From Desulfobacterales bacterium (GTDB lineage Bacteria > Desulfobacterota > Desulfobacteria > Desulfobacterales > JAFDCJ01), in contig JAOZPY010000204.1 in NCBI GenBank assembly GCA_029932495.1, positions 1 to 5,584 of the forward strand: 5,584 nt of DNA. Direction: 5' to 3'. Under the pieces are notes generated by a model. It had not been told where the DNA came from. It was given only the letters and a program-made list of their open reading frames with translations, and did not search any database. Below are positions 1 to 5,584 of this stretch, in pieces. Positions within the stretch are counted from its first letter, which is position 1. Each line of letters begins with the position of its first letter. A program made the translations under genes and the position numbers.

Positions 1-123
1 GGCAAGGGGATTTTCGAGGTCAAGCGTTGCGACAATTGCGGCGAGGCGGTGTTTGTCAATAAACTGCAACTCACCCCGGACGGGAAAGTGGTTTGTATGG
101 GGTGCTCTGAATACGAAAGCTGA
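1..123 (+). CDS. C-terminal fragment of a zinc-ribbon protein, probably FmdE-like
   Basis: The last 40 codons of a gene that begins upstream of the window are open in frame 1 and end at TGA 121-123. The fragment holds two CxxC pairs (C10/C13 and C32/C35, counted from the first visible codon) separated by 18 residues. The first pair sits in a 'RCDNCGEAVF' context and the second follows 'PDGKVVC'. This four-cysteine layout at the very C-terminus is what is found in FmdE-domain proteins (relatives of formylmethanofuran dehydrogenase subunit E), where it binds one zinc. The catalytic or core domain is not visible, so a DksA/TraR-type or other zinc ribbon cannot be excluded. It lies 75 bp upstream of the first permease on the same strand, so co-transcription is possible but not shown. 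Confidence 0.65.
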   Translation, partial: GKGIFEVKRCDNCGEAVFVNKLQLTPDGKVVCMGCSEYES

Positions 124-130
124 ATCGGAT

Positions 131-192
131 GAAAGGCGGATTTTCATTACGCCTTGCCTTTCTTCTTTCGTGGGGTCGGATAAAGAAAGGAG
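131..192 (+). promoter_or_regulatory. Leader with competing inverted repeats over the permease SD
   Basis: Three pairings are visible. GAAAGGC (131-137) is complementary to GCCTTTC (156-162). AAGGCG (133-138) is complementary to CGCCTT (150-155). CCTTTCTT (157-164) is complementary to AAGAAAGG (183-190), which includes most of the SD AAAGGAG (186-192). The first and third pairings share bases 157-162 and cannot form together. This resembles a simple translational or attenuation switch. Alternatively, the 133-155 hairpin followed by a pyrimidine-rich stretch could be a weak terminator for the upstream gene. SD sequences are purine-rich, so a nearby complementary pyrimidine tract can arise by chance. 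Function is inferred only. Confidence 0.25.
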
Positions 193-198
193 TTTGCT

Positions 199-948
199 AT
201 GATTATTTCTGTTGTTGCAGGGGCCATCACCTTTATTTTTACAGCCCTGCTGACTATTGCCGGCGTGGGCGCGGCCTTTATTTTAATCCCGGTGTTTATC
301 GGTTTGGGCATTGACGTTCACGTGGCCATGGCCACAGCGCTGCTGCTCAATTCCATTGCCATGATTTTTGCCTCCTACCGCTTTATCAAAAACAAGCTGG
401 TGATGTGGAAGGTGGCCATTCCGATTCTAATCATCGCCACCGCCCTTTCACCGGTGGGCGCCTGGGTCAGCGTGGGCCTGAACCGGCAGGTTTTGTTGTG
501 GCTGTTTGTCGCCTTTTTGCTATTCGCCGCCGGAATGATGCTGTTTTACAAACCGGCCCAGAAAGACGTGGAAAGCTCTAAAAGCAAGCAAATCATCTCC
601 GGGATATCGGTGGGCGCATTTGCCGGTTTTCTGGGCGGCCTGCTGGGAGTGGGCGGGGGCAATTTCATCGTCCCGGTACTGGTCTGGCTGGGGTACAACC
701 CCAAAAAAGCTTCGGCGACCACTTCATTTATCGTCATTTTTTCATCATTTTCCGGTTTCCTGGGCCATGCCACTGTCGGCAATATCAGCGGATCGCTGTT
801 GAGTTTCACCGCCGTTGGTTCAGCCCTGGGTGCGGTTGTAGGAGCCTGGCTGATGACAGAAAAACTCAAGCGCGAACATGTAAAACTCATTATTGGTATC
901 GTTCTGCTGGGCATTGCCGCCAAGATGATCTGGAATTTGTTGGTGTAA
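199..948 (+). CDS. TauE/SafE (TSUP) family permease, first copy
   Basis: This 249-residue, almost wholly hydrophobic protein has about eight predicted membrane segments and the two-fold repeat typical of the TSUP family. The first half carries 'AGVGAAFILIP' (residues 21-31) and the second carries 'LGVGGGNFIVP' (149-159). Each is followed by a matching stretch rich in Ala, Thr and Ser ('AMATALLL' at 43-50, 'ASATTSFI' at 171-178). A short charged loop (about 118-131) joins the halves. Length is normal for the family. Characterised members export or import sulfite, sulfoacetate, taurine-derived or similar small anions across the inner membrane; the substrate here cannot be read from the sequence. 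The ATG at 199 has a strong SD, AAAGGAG (186-192), six bases upstream. Its stop is 9 bp before the sensor phosphatase, so the two are very likely translated from one mRNA. Confidence 0.93.
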   Translation: MIISVVAGAITFIFTALLTIAGVGAAFILIPVFIGLGIDVHVAMATALLLNSIAMIFASYRFIKNKLVMWKVAIPILIIATALSPVGAWVSVGLNRQVLLWLFVAFLLFAAGMMLFYKPAQKDVESSKSKQIISGISVGAFAGFLGGLLGVGGGNFIVPVLVWLGYNPKKASATTSFIVIFSSFSGFLGHATVGNISGSLLSFTAVGSALGAVVGAWLMTEKLKREHVKLIIGIVLLGIAAKMIWNLLV

Positions 949-952
949 GGAG
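946..952 (+). promoter_or_regulatory. SD of the phosphatase overlapping the permease stop codon
   Basis: The motif TAAGGAG includes the permease stop codon TAA (946-948) and sits five bases before the ATG at 958. It fixes the phosphatase start and suggests that ribosomes ending on the permease can restart on the phosphatase, which would tie the amounts of the two proteins together. Confidence 0.8.
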
Positions 953-957
953 CGGGC

Positions 958-3015
958 ATGAAATTTCGATGGAAACTGCTCATACTGCTTTTAAGTGTGG
1001 CGGTAATTCCCCCGCTGGTATTATGGACCTTCGGGTCCCGACACTTGCGCCTGCTGGAAAGAAAATTGGTCACCCAGGTTCGCCAGTCCCGCGAGCAGGA
1101 TGCCACTGATCGCCTGCAGTTTGTAATTGACAGCCATACGGTTTTAATCCGCGAAGAACTCGAACAGGCCGAGATGATCCTCAAAACTCAGAGGTTGGAA
1201 ATTCAGCGCTGCCTGGCCCGTCCGGCAGCGGTACTGCCCGAAGCAAAAGACGTTGCCAACCCCCGGCAGGACCCGAGCCATAGCTCCAGTGAGGCGCAAG
1301 TATTTAAAATATTGCCGGGTGCAGACAAACCGGCGGCCACAGCCGATATCGCCCGGCTGTCTAGGATATCTGCTGTTTACCGGACGTTGGGCGCACCGTT
1401 GGTTATACGCCATCAGACCCTGCTGTCCAACGGCCTGTTTTGTGTTTACCCCGGCAGGGTTTCGGTTCCGGATAACTGGAACCCGCAAGGCCAGCCATGG
1501 TACCGGCAAGCCCTGTCAAAGAATCGCGATCCCTGGTCGGAAGGATATCGGGATCCACTCTCGGGGCGGGTGGTGGTGGCTGCCGCTTTGCCGATCAAGC
1601 GAGCAGATGGCACCCGGATCGGTGTCACCGCGGTCATCATTGCTGTAAAGCGTCTATTGAACAGGCATTCGGTCCTTCAGCACACCCCACCCCAGACCCG
1701 GGCTTTCCTGGTGCGCCTGTGTTCGAATGCCCAGGCAGGCAGCACACAGGGCCTTAAAATCATCGCCGCACAGGAAAGCGGAAAAAACGATATGATGCCC
1801 AATGCCTCACAACTGGAGGGTCGATGGCTTACTTCGAGCGACAGCAAGCAACTGCAGGCATTGGCTGCCGGATTAGAAGACTACTCAATCACGACATGTC
1901 AAATGCCCTACCGGGGGCGTGACAGCCTGTGGGCAGGCGGCACCATCCTCTACCCCTATGCCATGGTGTTGATCACCTCTCATAAAGTCATCCAACAACC
2001 GACCGAAAGTACCGAAAAGCTTATCCGCCAACTTATGCAAGACCAGTTTCAATTTTCATTGGTCCTGCTGCTGGCAACCATTCTGGCAGCCATCCTGCTG
2101 ACAGTTCTGTTTTCGCGAACCGTCACCCGCCCCCTGCAGGCCCTGATGAAAGGCATTCGGCAACGCTCCGCCGGCCGGCTGGACTCCCGGGTGGACATTG
2201 ATTCCCGGGATGAATTCGGAGACCTTGCCCGGGTATTCAACAACATGGGACTGTTGCTGGAAGAGCATGTCCGCTTGGAGCATTCCCTGTCCCTGGCTAC
2301 GGAAGTTCAGCGCAACCTGCTGCCGGCAAAAGACCCGCAAATTAGAGATCTGGATATCGCGGGCCGCTGCAGCTTTTGTGAGCAGGTCGGTGGTGATTAC
2401 TACGATTACCTGGTGAACGACCGGCAACTGGAGGGCCGGCTGGGGGTGGTCATCGGCGATGTCAGCGGCCACGGCTTTGCCGCCGCTCTGCTCATGAGCA
2501 GCGTTCGGGCGTTAATCCACCAACGCAGTGCGTTTCCGGGCTGCATGCGCTGCGATTTGTCGGATATCAACCGGCAGCTGTGTTTTGATGTCGGCGACTC
2601 GGGGCGTTTTGTCACCCTGCTGTTCGCCGAGTTCGATGTGCAGGCCAAAACCGTGCGCTGGGCGCGGGCCGGACATGACCCGGTGATTGTCTATAATCCG
2701 CGGTCAGATGCTTTTGACGAGCTGGGCGGCGCTGGTATGGCCCTGGGCGTCTCTGAAAATGCCGTCTACCCGGAATCGTCGCGTAACATCCAAGCGAACG
2801 AAATTTTTGTTTTTGGTACGGATGGCATCTGGGAAACGCGCAATCAACAAAATGAAATGTTTGGCAAAGAACGCTTTCGGCAGTTGATTCGTTCCCACGC
2901 CACCGAAACAGCGGTCGCAATCAGCGATGCCGTCATTCAGGCAGTGGCGAATTTTCGGGGGGGTCGACCACAGGAAGATGATGTGACCCTGGTGGTCGTC
3001 AAAGCCAGACTGTAA
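958..3015 (+). CDS. Membrane sensor phosphatase: Cache - HAMP - SpoIIE/RsbU-type PP2C
   Basis: This 685-residue protein has, in order: TM1 (about 6-26); a periplasmic region (about 30-360) with a long helix and a double-Cache-like core ('PWYRQA' at 180-185, W193, Y197, D199, then a strand ending 'GTRIGVTAVI'); TM2 (about 364-387); a HAMP domain (about 385-438, with P392 and D418-E419-F420); a short coiled segment; and a SpoIIE-type PP2C domain (about 450-685). All the family's metal-site motifs are present: VGGDYYD (477-483), GDVSGHG (500-506), ARAGHD (569-574), TDG (621-623) and EDDVT (673-677). It should therefore be an active Mn/Mg-dependent Ser/Thr phosphatase. Relatives dephosphorylate STAS-domain anti-sigma antagonists to release a sigma factor or drive a similar partner switch; no such partner is visible here. 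Unusual features are two CxxC pairs in the catalytic domain. The gene lies between two permease genes. Confidence 0.95.
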   Translation: MKFRWKLLILLLSVAVIPPLVLWTFGSRHLRLLERKLVTQVRQSREQDATDRLQFVIDSHTVLIREELEQAEMILKTQRLEIQRCLARPAAVLPEAKDVANPRQDPSHSSSEAQVFKILPGADKPAATADIARLSRISAVYRTLGAPLVIRHQTLLSNGLFCVYPGRVSVPDNWNPQGQPWYRQALSKNRDPWSEGYRDPLSGRVVVAAALPIKRADGTRIGVTAVIIAVKRLLNRHSVLQHTPPQTRAFLVRLCSNAQAGSTQGLKIIAAQESGKNDMMPNASQLEGRWLTSSDSKQLQALAAGLEDYSITTCQMPYRGRDSLWAGGTILYPYAMVLITSHKVIQQPTESTEKLIRQLMQDQFQFSLVLLLATILAAILLTVLFSRTVTRPLQALMKGIRQRSAGRLDSRVDIDSRDEFGDLARVFNNMGLLLEEHVRLEHSLSLATEVQRNLLPAKDPQIRDLDIAGRCSFCEQVGGDYYDYLVNDRQLEGRLGVVIGDVSGHGFAAALLMSSVRALIHQRSAFPGCMRCDLSDINRQLCFDVGDSGRFVTLLFAEFDVQAKTVRWARAGHDPVIVYNPRSDAFDELGGAGMALGVSENAVYPESSRNIQANEIFVFGTDGIWETRNQQNEMFGKERFRQLIRSHATETAVAISDAVIQAVANFRGGRPQEDDVTLVVVKARL

Positions 3016-3059
3016 TTCACACCCGCACAAGGTTCAACATATTATTAGGAAATGTCTTC

Positions 3060-3857
3060 ATGCTGAAACTGATCATTGTCAGTGCGATTATTTTTGCTCT
3101 GGCCGTGGTGATGACCATGGCCGGCAGGGGCGGTGGTAATTTTTACGTCCTGGCGCTGGTTCTGGCCGGTATGCCCATGCACCAAGCCGCCACCACCGGA
3201 CAGTTCATTCTTTTCATGACCGCCTTCGCGGCCCTGTTTATTTTTCAAAAACACAAAAAGGTCTCCTGGGCCCTGGCCCTGTTCATCGGTCCTTTGACGG
3301 CCCTGACCGCCCTGGCCGGCGGCTACCTGTCGCACCTGTTTTCCGGAGTTGCCTTAAAATTCGTATTTTCCGGCATGCTGGTATTGGCAGGGGGCCTGAT
3401 GCTTTTTCCGATCAGTGAAAAAGAAGCTAATTCCAACCTTAAAAAATCCGGCTTCTGGCACCTTAGATCCGCCGGAAGTACTTATATCGTCAATCTGTGG
3501 GTGGCCCTGCCGGTAATTTTACTGTCCGGATTCGGCTCCGGCATGGTGGGGGTCTCCGGCGGTTCGTTTTTGGTCCCACTGATGGTTCTAGCCTGCCGGG
3601 TGCCTATGCACATTGCCGTTGGTACAGCCTCAACGCTCATCGGCGCCACCGCTCTGATGGGTTTTACCGGCCATGCTCTCCAAGGGGACTTCAACCCACT
3701 GTGGGCGATCCCCCTGGCGCTGGTGACCATCGTGGGGGGTGTTCTGGGAGGAAAAATCGCCGTCAAGTCACGCCCGAAACACCTCAAACAGCTTTTTGCT
3801 TACACCACGCTGCTGGCGGCCCTTTTTATGCTGGCCAATGCACTTTATATATGCTAG
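3060..3857 (+). CDS. TauE/SafE (TSUP) family permease, second copy
   Basis: This 265-residue integral membrane protein has about eight hydrophobic segments and the TSUP inverted repeat. 'MAGRGGGNFYV' (residues 20-30) in the first half matches 'MVGVSGGSFLV' (162-172) in the second. Each is followed by a 'PMH' signature (39-41 and 182-184) and a small-residue helix. It differs strongly from the first permease: here the GGGNF motif is in the first half instead of the second, so this is not a recent tandem duplicate. A charged linker (about 118-136) separates the halves. The start at 3060 follows AGGA (3047-3050) with nine bases between. An ATG at 3052 is out of frame and stops after four codons. 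It lies 44 bp after the phosphatase and 56 bp before the DUF4405 gene, consistent with one operon. The substrate is unknown; small sulfur-containing anions are the family norm. Confidence 0.92.
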   Translation: MLKLIIVSAIIFALAVVMTMAGRGGGNFYVLALVLAGMPMHQAATTGQFILFMTAFAALFIFQKHKKVSWALALFIGPLTALTALAGGYLSHLFSGVALKFVFSGMLVLAGGLMLFPISEKEANSNLKKSGFWHLRSAGSTYIVNLWVALPVILLSGFGSGMVGVSGGSFLVPLMVLACRVPMHIAVGTASTLIGATALMGFTGHALQGDFNPLWAIPLALVTIVGGVLGGKIAVKSRPKHLKQLFAYTTLLAALFMLANALYIC

Positions 3858-3898
3858 AAAAAAATGGTTTTGCGAACAATATTGCAAATAAAGCCGAT

Positions 3899-3904
3899 AG
3901 GGAA
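3899..3904 (+). promoter_or_regulatory. SD that decides the DUF4405 gene start
   Basis: AGGGAA lies nine bases before the ATG at 3914. An in-frame ATG at 3851, overlapping the permease stop, has no SD and would add a 21-residue polar extension ahead of a clean 'MKIRK' plus hydrophobic start. The 3914 start is therefore preferred. Confidence 0.6.
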
Positions 3905-3913
3905 TTCAACCCG

Positions 3914-4747
3914 ATGAAAATACGAAAAATCACGTCATTAACCGCATTGCTATCTTTTATCCTGCTGATTTTAAACAGTGTCGTTTTGTACGTTGTGCCC
4001 CACGGCCGCGTGGCTTACTGGGCCGACTGGCACCTATGGGGGTTGACCAAGACCCAGTGGGGCAATCAGCACATCATTATCGGCGTGCTTTTTCTGATAT
4101 CGATTTTTTTGCATATTTACTACAACTGGAAACCGATCCTGGCGTATTTAAAAAACCGTGCCAAACAATTCAAGCTTTTTACCCGGGAATTCAACATCGC
4201 TCTGGTTCTTACGATTGTATTTACGGTTGGTGCTTATATGGAAGTGCCGCCGTTTAACTGGGTGCTGGATTTCAGTGAATCCATAAAAAATGCGGCTTCG
4301 CAAAAATACGGCGAGCCGCCCTATGGACATGCAGAGCTTTCAACGCTGAAAACATTTGCTTCCCGGACCGGCCTTGATCTGGCTACCGGCATGGGGCGGC
4401 TCAAAAAGGCCGGCGTTCGGTTCGAAAATGCAGAACAGACCTTGCTGGAAATTGCGAAACAAAACAACATCACCCCCCAGCAGGTCTATTGGGCCATGAA
4501 ACCGGAGGAAAAACCGGGTGCCATAAAGCCCCTTCCGGACAGCCCGCAAAAAGGCTTGGGAAAACGCCCCTTCGCCGATATCAGTCGGCAATATCGTCTG
4601 GATATTACAGTGGTTTTGCAGGCCTTTGCTGACAGCGGCATTTCAGCGACCGGAAACAGCACCATCAAACAGATCGCCGAACAGAACGCAATGGACCCGG
4701 ATGATGTATATCTAATTTTGAAAAAAGCGGCCCAAAAAGCCCCGTGA
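3914..4747 (+). CDS. DUF4405 membrane protein with repeated C-terminal domain
   Basis: This 277-residue protein resembles DUF4405 proteins of Desulfobacterota, which are thought to be related to b-type cytochrome membrane domains. Predicted helices are about 9-28, 53-72 and 94-112. The basic loop 73-91 and basic N-terminus suggest N-in topology, which would put the C-terminal part (113-277) outside the inner membrane. Helix 2 carries H53 and H67, spaced as heme ligands are in cytochrome b; H30 and H40 lie in the preceding loop. The C-terminal part contains two related units (about 148-196 and 223-270), each ending in an 'IA(K/E)QN...P..VY' motif and joined by a Pro/Lys-rich linker. A role in electron transfer across the membrane beside the permeases is possible but inferred. 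It probably ends the operon, since a 227-bp gap follows. An upstream in-frame extension back to 3497 is only a shadow of the permease. Confidence 0.82.
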   Translation: MKIRKITSLTALLSFILLILNSVVLYVVPHGRVAYWADWHLWGLTKTQWGNQHIIIGVLFLISIFLHIYYNWKPILAYLKNRAKQFKLFTREFNIALVLTIVFTVGAYMEVPPFNWVLDFSESIKNAASQKYGEPPYGHAELSTLKTFASRTGLDLATGMGRLKKAGVRFENAEQTLLEIAKQNNITPQQVYWAMKPEEKPGAIKPLPDSPQKGLGKRPFADISRQYRLDITVVLQAFADSGISATGNSTIKQIAEQNAMDPDDVYLILKKAAQKAP

Positions 4748-4772
4748 ACCCGAACAAGCAACGATGAACCGG

Positions 4773-4912
4773 AGCCGATCAAAAAATGACGCTATTTGGG
4801 CCATTGTCATGGGCTTTTCCGGTTGCCAGCGCGGTGGAAGGGGCAGCTGGTTTGCAGCCCGGCTGGTGGTGGTGCCGATTTTTTTAATTTTCCCTTAAGG
4901 GCTTGATCGGCT
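4773..4912 (+). repeat. Intergenic inverted repeat with inner palindrome
   Basis: AGCCGATCAA (4773-4782) is a perfect inverted match to TTGATCGGCT (4903-4912), 120 bp apart. The core GCCGAT also occurs at 4874-4879, giving a closer alternative arm to ATCGGC (4906-4911). Between these closer arms is a T-rich tract (4879-4885) and the perfect palindrome CCCTTAAGGG (4892-4901). It could be an operator pair, an RNA stem, or a poor terminator for the upstream operon. The short core also occurs elsewhere in the window within genes, so chance is a real alternative. Confidence 0.35.
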
Positions 4913-4932
4913 AAATCATACGGTGCTATGCT
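4903..4932 (+). promoter_or_regulatory. Candidate sigma-70 promoter for the third permease
   Basis: TTGATC (4903-4908, four of six consensus bases) is followed after 18 bases by TATGCT (4927-4932, four of six). A TG at 4924-4925 gives an extended -10. Transcription would start near 4939, leaving a leader of about 35 bases before the ATG at 4975. The -35 lies inside the right arm of the inverted repeat, so a protein bound there could block it. Assigned by eye only. Confidence 0.4.
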
Positions 4933-4974
4933 GGGGCTCCTGGAATTGTCTGCCAACGGTAAAGGAGATAATCC

Positions 4975-5584
4975 ATGGTGTTTCCGGTCGCCGGCGTTCA
5001 GACTCCGCTCTGGCTCCCCCCTGCGGTGGCATTTGGCATTTCGTTTTTTACTTCCATGGGAGGGGTCAGCGGTGCTTTTTTGCTGCTGCCGTTTCAGGTC
5101 AGCATCCTGGGGTACAGCGCTCCGTCGGTGAGTGCCACCAACCAGGTGTTTAACATTGTGGCCATCCCCAGCGGCGTTTACCGCTATATCAAAGAAGGCC
5201 GCATGCTCTGGCCACTGACGACAGCGGTGATCATCGGTACCCTGCCCGGTGTTTTTATCGGGGCCTGGGTGCGCATCGCCTATCTGCCGGATCCCAAAAA
5301 CTTCAAGCTTTTTGCCGGTGTTGTCCTGTCTTATATCGGCTGGCGGCTTTTAACCGACATCGTGCAGCAAAAACATGTCAAGGCCAATGCCGTGCACGCC
5401 CGCAAGGCCGGTACCTCCCACACGGTGACCGTTGTGCAGGCCTCGATACGGCAGGTTGAATTCGAGTTTGACGGACAGGTTTTTGACTTCTGCCCGCCGG
5501 TGGTTTATCTGTTATGCTTTCTGGTGGGTATTGCCGGCGGGATTTACGGTATCGGCGGCGGCTCCATCGTTGCCCCGTTTTTTG
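4975..5584 (+). CDS. TauE/SafE (TSUP) family permease, third copy, 5' part only
   Basis: The first 203 codons are visible and the reading frame is still open at the window edge. The start follows a strong SD, AAAGGAG (4961-4967), seven bases upstream. The first half carries the TSUP pattern 'GGVSGAFLLLP' (29-39) followed by 'PSVSATNQVFN' (50-60). The second half begins with 'GIYGIGGGSIVAP' (189-201). Unlike the first two permeases it has a polar insert (about 131-172) between the halves, with alternating residues that suggest a small beta-rich soluble segment ('VEFEFDGQVFDF' at 161-172). This fits a distinct TSUP subfamily, so it is a third independent lineage and not a copy of its neighbours. 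The 227-bp gap and candidate promoter upstream suggest its own transcript. Substrate unknown; export of sulfite or a related anion is a family-based guess. Confidence 0.92.
   Translation, partial: MVFPVAGVQTPLWLPPAVAFGISFFTSMGGVSGAFLLLPFQVSILGYSAPSVSATNQVFNIVAIPSGVYRYIKEGRMLWPLTTAVIIGTLPGVFIGAWVRIAYLPDPKNFKLFAGVVLSYIGWRLLTDIVQQKHVKANAVHARKAGTSHTVTVVQASIRQVEFEFDGQVFDFCPPVVYLLCFLVGIAGGIYGIGGGSIVAPFF

Noticed and set aside
154..184. Promoter-like pair TTGCCT / GATAAA upstream of the first permease
   Set aside because: The spacing of 19 bases is long, and transcription would start inside the SD, leaving no usable ribosome site.
546..1184. A 212-codon open frame on the minus strand spanning the permease end and the phosphatase start
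   Set aside because: It overlaps two well-supported + strand genes, has no recognisable domain, and has the arginine/serine/proline-rich composition of an antisense shadow.
3497..3913. 139-codon in-frame extension upstream of the DUF4405 start
   Set aside because: It lies inside the second permease in another frame, has a shadow-like Gly/Arg-rich composition and no membrane or domain signal. The DUF4405 gene has an SD at 3899-3904 for the 3914 start.
3851..3913. Alternative start for the DUF4405 gene at ATG 3851 overlapping the permease stop
   Set aside because: It has no SD and would add a polar 21-residue stretch ahead of a normal-looking hydrophobic N-terminus.
603..4582. Frequent GATATC hexamers, about eight across the window
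   Set aside because: They fall within codons such as Asp-Ile and Ile-Ser/Ala at varied spacing with no shared flanks, so codon usage explains them better than a site array.
4764..4898. A 44-codon open frame in the intergenic gap, with a hydrophobic end and one cysteine
   Set aside because: It has no SD upstream of the ATG and no recognisable similarity, and it overlaps the inverted-repeat region. A small membrane protein is not excluded but is unsupported.
4923..5153. 76-codon open frame starting just before the third permease
   Set aside because: It runs in a different frame through the clearly recognisable permease and has no SD.

Overview
The window reads as a bacterial chromosomal segment with moderate-to-high GC and genes packed on the + strand only. 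The best guess at the host is a Gram-negative member of the Desulfobacterota (a sulfate reducer or relative). That rests on the mix of TauE/SafE (TSUP) permeases, a DUF4405 membrane protein and an FmdE-type zinc-ribbon tail. It is inference from gene families, not a sequence match.

Layout: (1) 1-123 is the 3' end of a zinc-ribbon protein, probably FmdE-like. (2) 124-198 is a short leader with competing inverted repeats, one of which covers the Shine-Dalgarno (SD) of the next gene. (3) 199-948 is a TSUP permease. (4) 958-3015 is a membrane-anchored sensor phosphatase: TM, Cache-type periplasmic domain, TM, HAMP, then a SpoIIE/RsbU-type PP2C domain. (5) 3060-3857 is a second, divergent TSUP permease. 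(6) 3914-4747 is a DUF4405 protein with three predicted membrane helices, a His-X13-His pair within one helix, and a two-fold repeated C-terminal domain. (7) 4748-4974 is a 227-bp gap with inverted repeats and a candidate promoter. (8) 4975-5584 is the start of a third TSUP permease, cut by the window edge.

Genes 3-6 are separated by only 9, 44 and 56 bp and probably form one transcript. The suggested logic is that a periplasmic ligand is sensed by the Cache domain, the signal passes through HAMP to a Ser/Thr phosphatase, and this is made together with two small-anion (probably sulfur-oxyanion or organosulfonate) permeases and a possibly heme-binding membrane protein. The usual phosphatase partners (STAS anti-sigma antagonist, HATPase anti-sigma kinase) are not in the window, so the output of the switch is unknown. 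The third permease looks like a separate transcription unit. No RNA genes, mobile elements or CRISPR arrays were seen, and no stretch over 300 bases lacks a gene.
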